From the NCBI GenBank assembly GCA_004009845.1, contig RMBW01000051.1, forward strand, positions 124,001 through 188,000: 64,000 nucleotides of DNA, read 5' to 3'. Positions 61,441 to 64,000 of the stretch are shown one piece after another. This DNA comes from Davidsoniella eucalypti (Eukaryota; Ascomycota; Sordariomycetes; Microascales; Ceratocystidaceae). Below the pieces are notes generated by a model. That model made no database searches. It worked only from the letters and a program-made list of their open reading frames with translations, and was not told the DNA's origin. Both the position numbers and the translations under genes were made by a program. Each line of letters begins with the position of its first letter. The stretch's first letter is position 1.

Positions 61441-63085
61441 ATGTCAGAACGGCGCAAACTAGAGCACATTGTCGTCGACATACTGCTAATCGCAGGCCTG
61501 GTAAGTCAAGTCCGACCCTTCTTCATTTCCCGTCCTTGCTGTTCCGCTCCTGGCTTTGCACCTTTCCGGAATCTCGCCCTACCACCAGGCTGACCACCCA
61601 TCTCGTCATCTCAGGTCGCAACAGGCGCCTACGCCTTTCGCCAGATCCTCTCCAGCGTCATCACCGATCCCGACAAGAAAAAACATGAGAAGGCCGCCAT
61701 AAATCATCTGCTGCGCGCGAAGGGCGCCATCCAAGGCGATTCCTCGGGCGATTCGAAGCGCTTCCGCGTTGAAGACCTCGCACTTAACGAGTACGAGAAC
61801 ATCATCGCGCTAGATGTCGTGTCCCCCGACGATATCCCCGTCGGTTTCATGGGTACGTCTGCTTTATCTTTCTTTCTATTCATAAACCATACATATATAT
61901 TTCCCCTTTTGCAGCGTCTCCCAGCTTTCTGGGTCTCGACCAGCCGTCACATGCAAATCAACCATCAACCCGTTACCTGGCAAACCTGCAGTCCTATCCC
62001 CTTAGTGGAACCGTGTTAACGACAAATCACGTGTCTACAGATATTGGCGGTCTGGATGACATCATCGAAGAACTCAAGGAGTCCGTCATCTATCCGTTGA
62101 CTCTGCCCCATATCTATTATCATGCCGGACCTCTGCTATCGGCCCCCTCCGGTGTCCTTCTATATGGCCCGCCCGGCTGCGGCAAGACTATGCTGGCCAA
62201 GGCTCTGGCCAAGGAGTCCGGCGCCTCCTTCATCAATCTCCACATCTCTACCCTGACCGAGAAATGGTACGGTGACTCTAACAAGCTGGTGCGCGCCGTC
62301 TTCTCACTTGCGCGCAAGATGCAGCCGGCCATCATCTTCATCGATGAGATCGATGCCGTCCTACGCACTCGCGCCAGCAGCGATCACGAGGCCAGTGGTA
62401 TGGTCAAGGCCGAGTAAGTTTAATATCACATCGTATTGTGTCTTTTGCATGATTATCTTGTTGTATGCCATGTAACTAACTTTCGACGTCTCATAGGTTT
62501 ATGGCTCTCTGGGACGGTCTCGTATCTGCCAGCTCAACCGGCCAACCTGCTGGCATCGTCGTTCTCGGTGCCACCAACCGCATGCATGATATCGATGAGG
62601 CTATCCTACGTCGTATGCCCAAAAAGTTCCCCGTTCCCCTGCCCTCAAAAGACCAACGCCGTCGCATCTTACAGCTGATTCTCACCAGCACCAAGATCGA
62701 CGAAGAAAATTTCAGCATAGATTACCTTGTCAAGGTCACAGCTGGTATGTCTGGCAGTGACATCAAAGAAGCGTGCCGTGATGCTGCCATGGTGCCTGTC
62801 CGCGAGTTTCTGCGGAATAACAAGACTGCCCTTGCTTCCAGTTCCGAACTTGATCCCAACTTGATCCGTGGCCTCCGCACTGAGGATTTCTTCGGACGTA
62901 GAGGCGGTGGTCAAATCCTCATGAGCAACCATGCCGCAGAAATGGATAAGCTACGCAAGGCACTCAAGGCCCGCAGCACAGTCAGCGCAGCATCTGCGCC
63001 AGCTGTTATGGGCAACGGCATAAAAACAGAAACTTCGTCTGAATACGAGGACGTTTCGGAGTTAGAACCTGAGCCTGTGTCATAA
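61441..63085 (+). CDS. MSP1: Mitochondrial outer-membrane AAA protein MSP1/ATAD1
   Basis: Four exons (61441-61500, 61615-61852, 61915-62413, 62497-63085) give 461 residues. Introns of 114, 62 and 83 bp have GT/AG ends, and the last has a perfect CTAAC branch. The ATG context is AAGCCACCATG. One N-terminal membrane segment (about residues 10-28) is followed by a linker and a single AAA domain. The domain has Walker A GPPGCGKT (184-191), pore-loop EKWYGDSNK, Walker B IIFIDEIDAV (from about 239), sensor 1 GATNR and the arginine-finger segment ILRRMPKKF. Known members pull mislocalised tail-anchored proteins out of the mitochondrial outer membrane and peroxisomes. It is about 100 residues longer than yeast Msp1 (362): there is a longer region before the AAA domain (around residues 45-140) and an acidic, Ser/Glu-rich C-terminal tail after about 420. 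Confidence 0.95.
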
Positions 63086-64000
63086 AGCACGCGTGCCTTA
63101 CTCACTGTGCCAGTTGCTTCTTTTCTTTATGTCTTTTTGTATTTCTGCTGTACTTGCTATTGTATCTGCGTTTACTACATATTGGACAGAGCTACATGCT
63201 CGTTCATAGGCAGTGCTCTATGAATCTAGATCAAGGGTTACTAAGAGAGAACCTTTTTTGTTTACGAACTATTAAGCCAGGCCTGTTCATCGTTCACTCG
63301 GCAGGAGCTCTGGTGGCCGCTTTTCTTTTTTCGTTAATATCTCTTCGTTTTTTCACTTTAATGTCGACATGAACAGTGTAGGGTTAAACAATTATGGTCT
63401 GTAAGAGCTTTCAATGATTGATATATTGGGCTTTAGGATGTATTTGTATTTTGTCTTTGTTTATATTGGAAGGAAATAAACGTCGCCTTGATGTCATCAG
63501 CGTTTTCAAATAGTTGTCTACAAATAGTCGTACAATATCTACACTGCTGAATTTATGAAGGACAAACACCCTTTTTGCCAATCCTTACTTATTTTTTTAG
63601 CTATGTAATATCATTCATAGGGTTGATAGCAACGGATCTATTTTTGACAATAGTCTTGATGATTTAAAACGATATGATTCAACAAAAAAGTTATATTTAG
63701 TAGGGTTTATCGATGAATAAGGGTTAATACACTAGGGCGTTTTATTCGGCTTATTTTGCATCTGTTATGTACAGTATTCAATTCGGGAAACAGCCCCACT
63801 AAATCACGTTATTAAGTGAAACCCCACAAAAGGCAAGCCGGTCTCGGTCAATTTATTTAAATTTATTGCTTTTCCGCTTTATATTGTCAAGCTGATAGGA
63901 GGAAATAGGGAATGATCGTGAAGAAACTACGGAACTAATGAGTAGTTTTGAGCTATAATGGATCTTAAAGATAAGAGACAGAAAACCCAATGGATTGCCC
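63086..64000. other. 3' flank of MSP1, no gene seen
   Basis: This T-rich, then AT-rich sequence is downstream of MSP1. A small open frame at 63154-63372 is hydrophobic and has no support. No start of a further gene is visible before the window ends. Confidence 0.6.

Overview
The window is nuclear DNA of a filamentous ascomycete (Pezizomycotina, possibly Sordariomycetes; I cannot name the genus). The reasons are protein genes cut by short introns (mostly 60-145 bp) with GTAAGT/GTATGT-type donors, CTAAC-type branch sites and YAG acceptors, start codons in GCCGCCATG-like contexts, and proteins that match fungal families. No bacterial operon, CRISPR array, rRNA or convincing tRNA was seen. Exon coordinates below were worked out by hand from splice signals and reading-frame continuity.

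Layout. Positions 1-20602 hold no gene I can support. This stretch is rich in homopolymers (long G, C, T and A runs), microsatellites and small tandem repeats, with at most one weak coding relic. From 20603 on there are eleven supported genes: a YCF1-type vacuolar ABC transporter (minus), a small secreted protein with four cysteines (minus), a 5.6 kb gene-free gap, a 1123-residue glutamine-rich protein with a conserved-looking C-terminal domain (plus), the EFM4 methyltransferase (plus), the PP2A scaffold subunit TPD3 (minus, six exons), cytosolic phenylalanyl-tRNA synthetase beta FRS1 (plus), the myotubularin-type PI3P phosphatase YMR1 (minus), ribosomal protein uS3/RPS3 (plus), a NIPA-type membrane transporter (minus, five exons), a trypsin-fold protease-like protein (minus) and the mitochondrial AAA extractase MSP1 (plus).

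Most recognised genes are housekeeping genes arranged as alternating divergent and convergent neighbours with no shared pathway. EFM4, FRS1 and RPS3 all serve translation, and YCF1, YMR1 and the NIPA protein act on endomembranes, but I see no cluster logic. The parts most worth a second look are: the protease-like gene, whose start codon abuts one copy of a 25-bp near-perfect direct repeat whose other copy lies beyond its 3' end; an in-frame 157-codon open extension after the TAG stop of YMR1; the glutamine-rich protein of unknown function; a stop-free 60-bp intron in the secreted protein; and the 20 kb gene-free, homopolymer-rich left flank.
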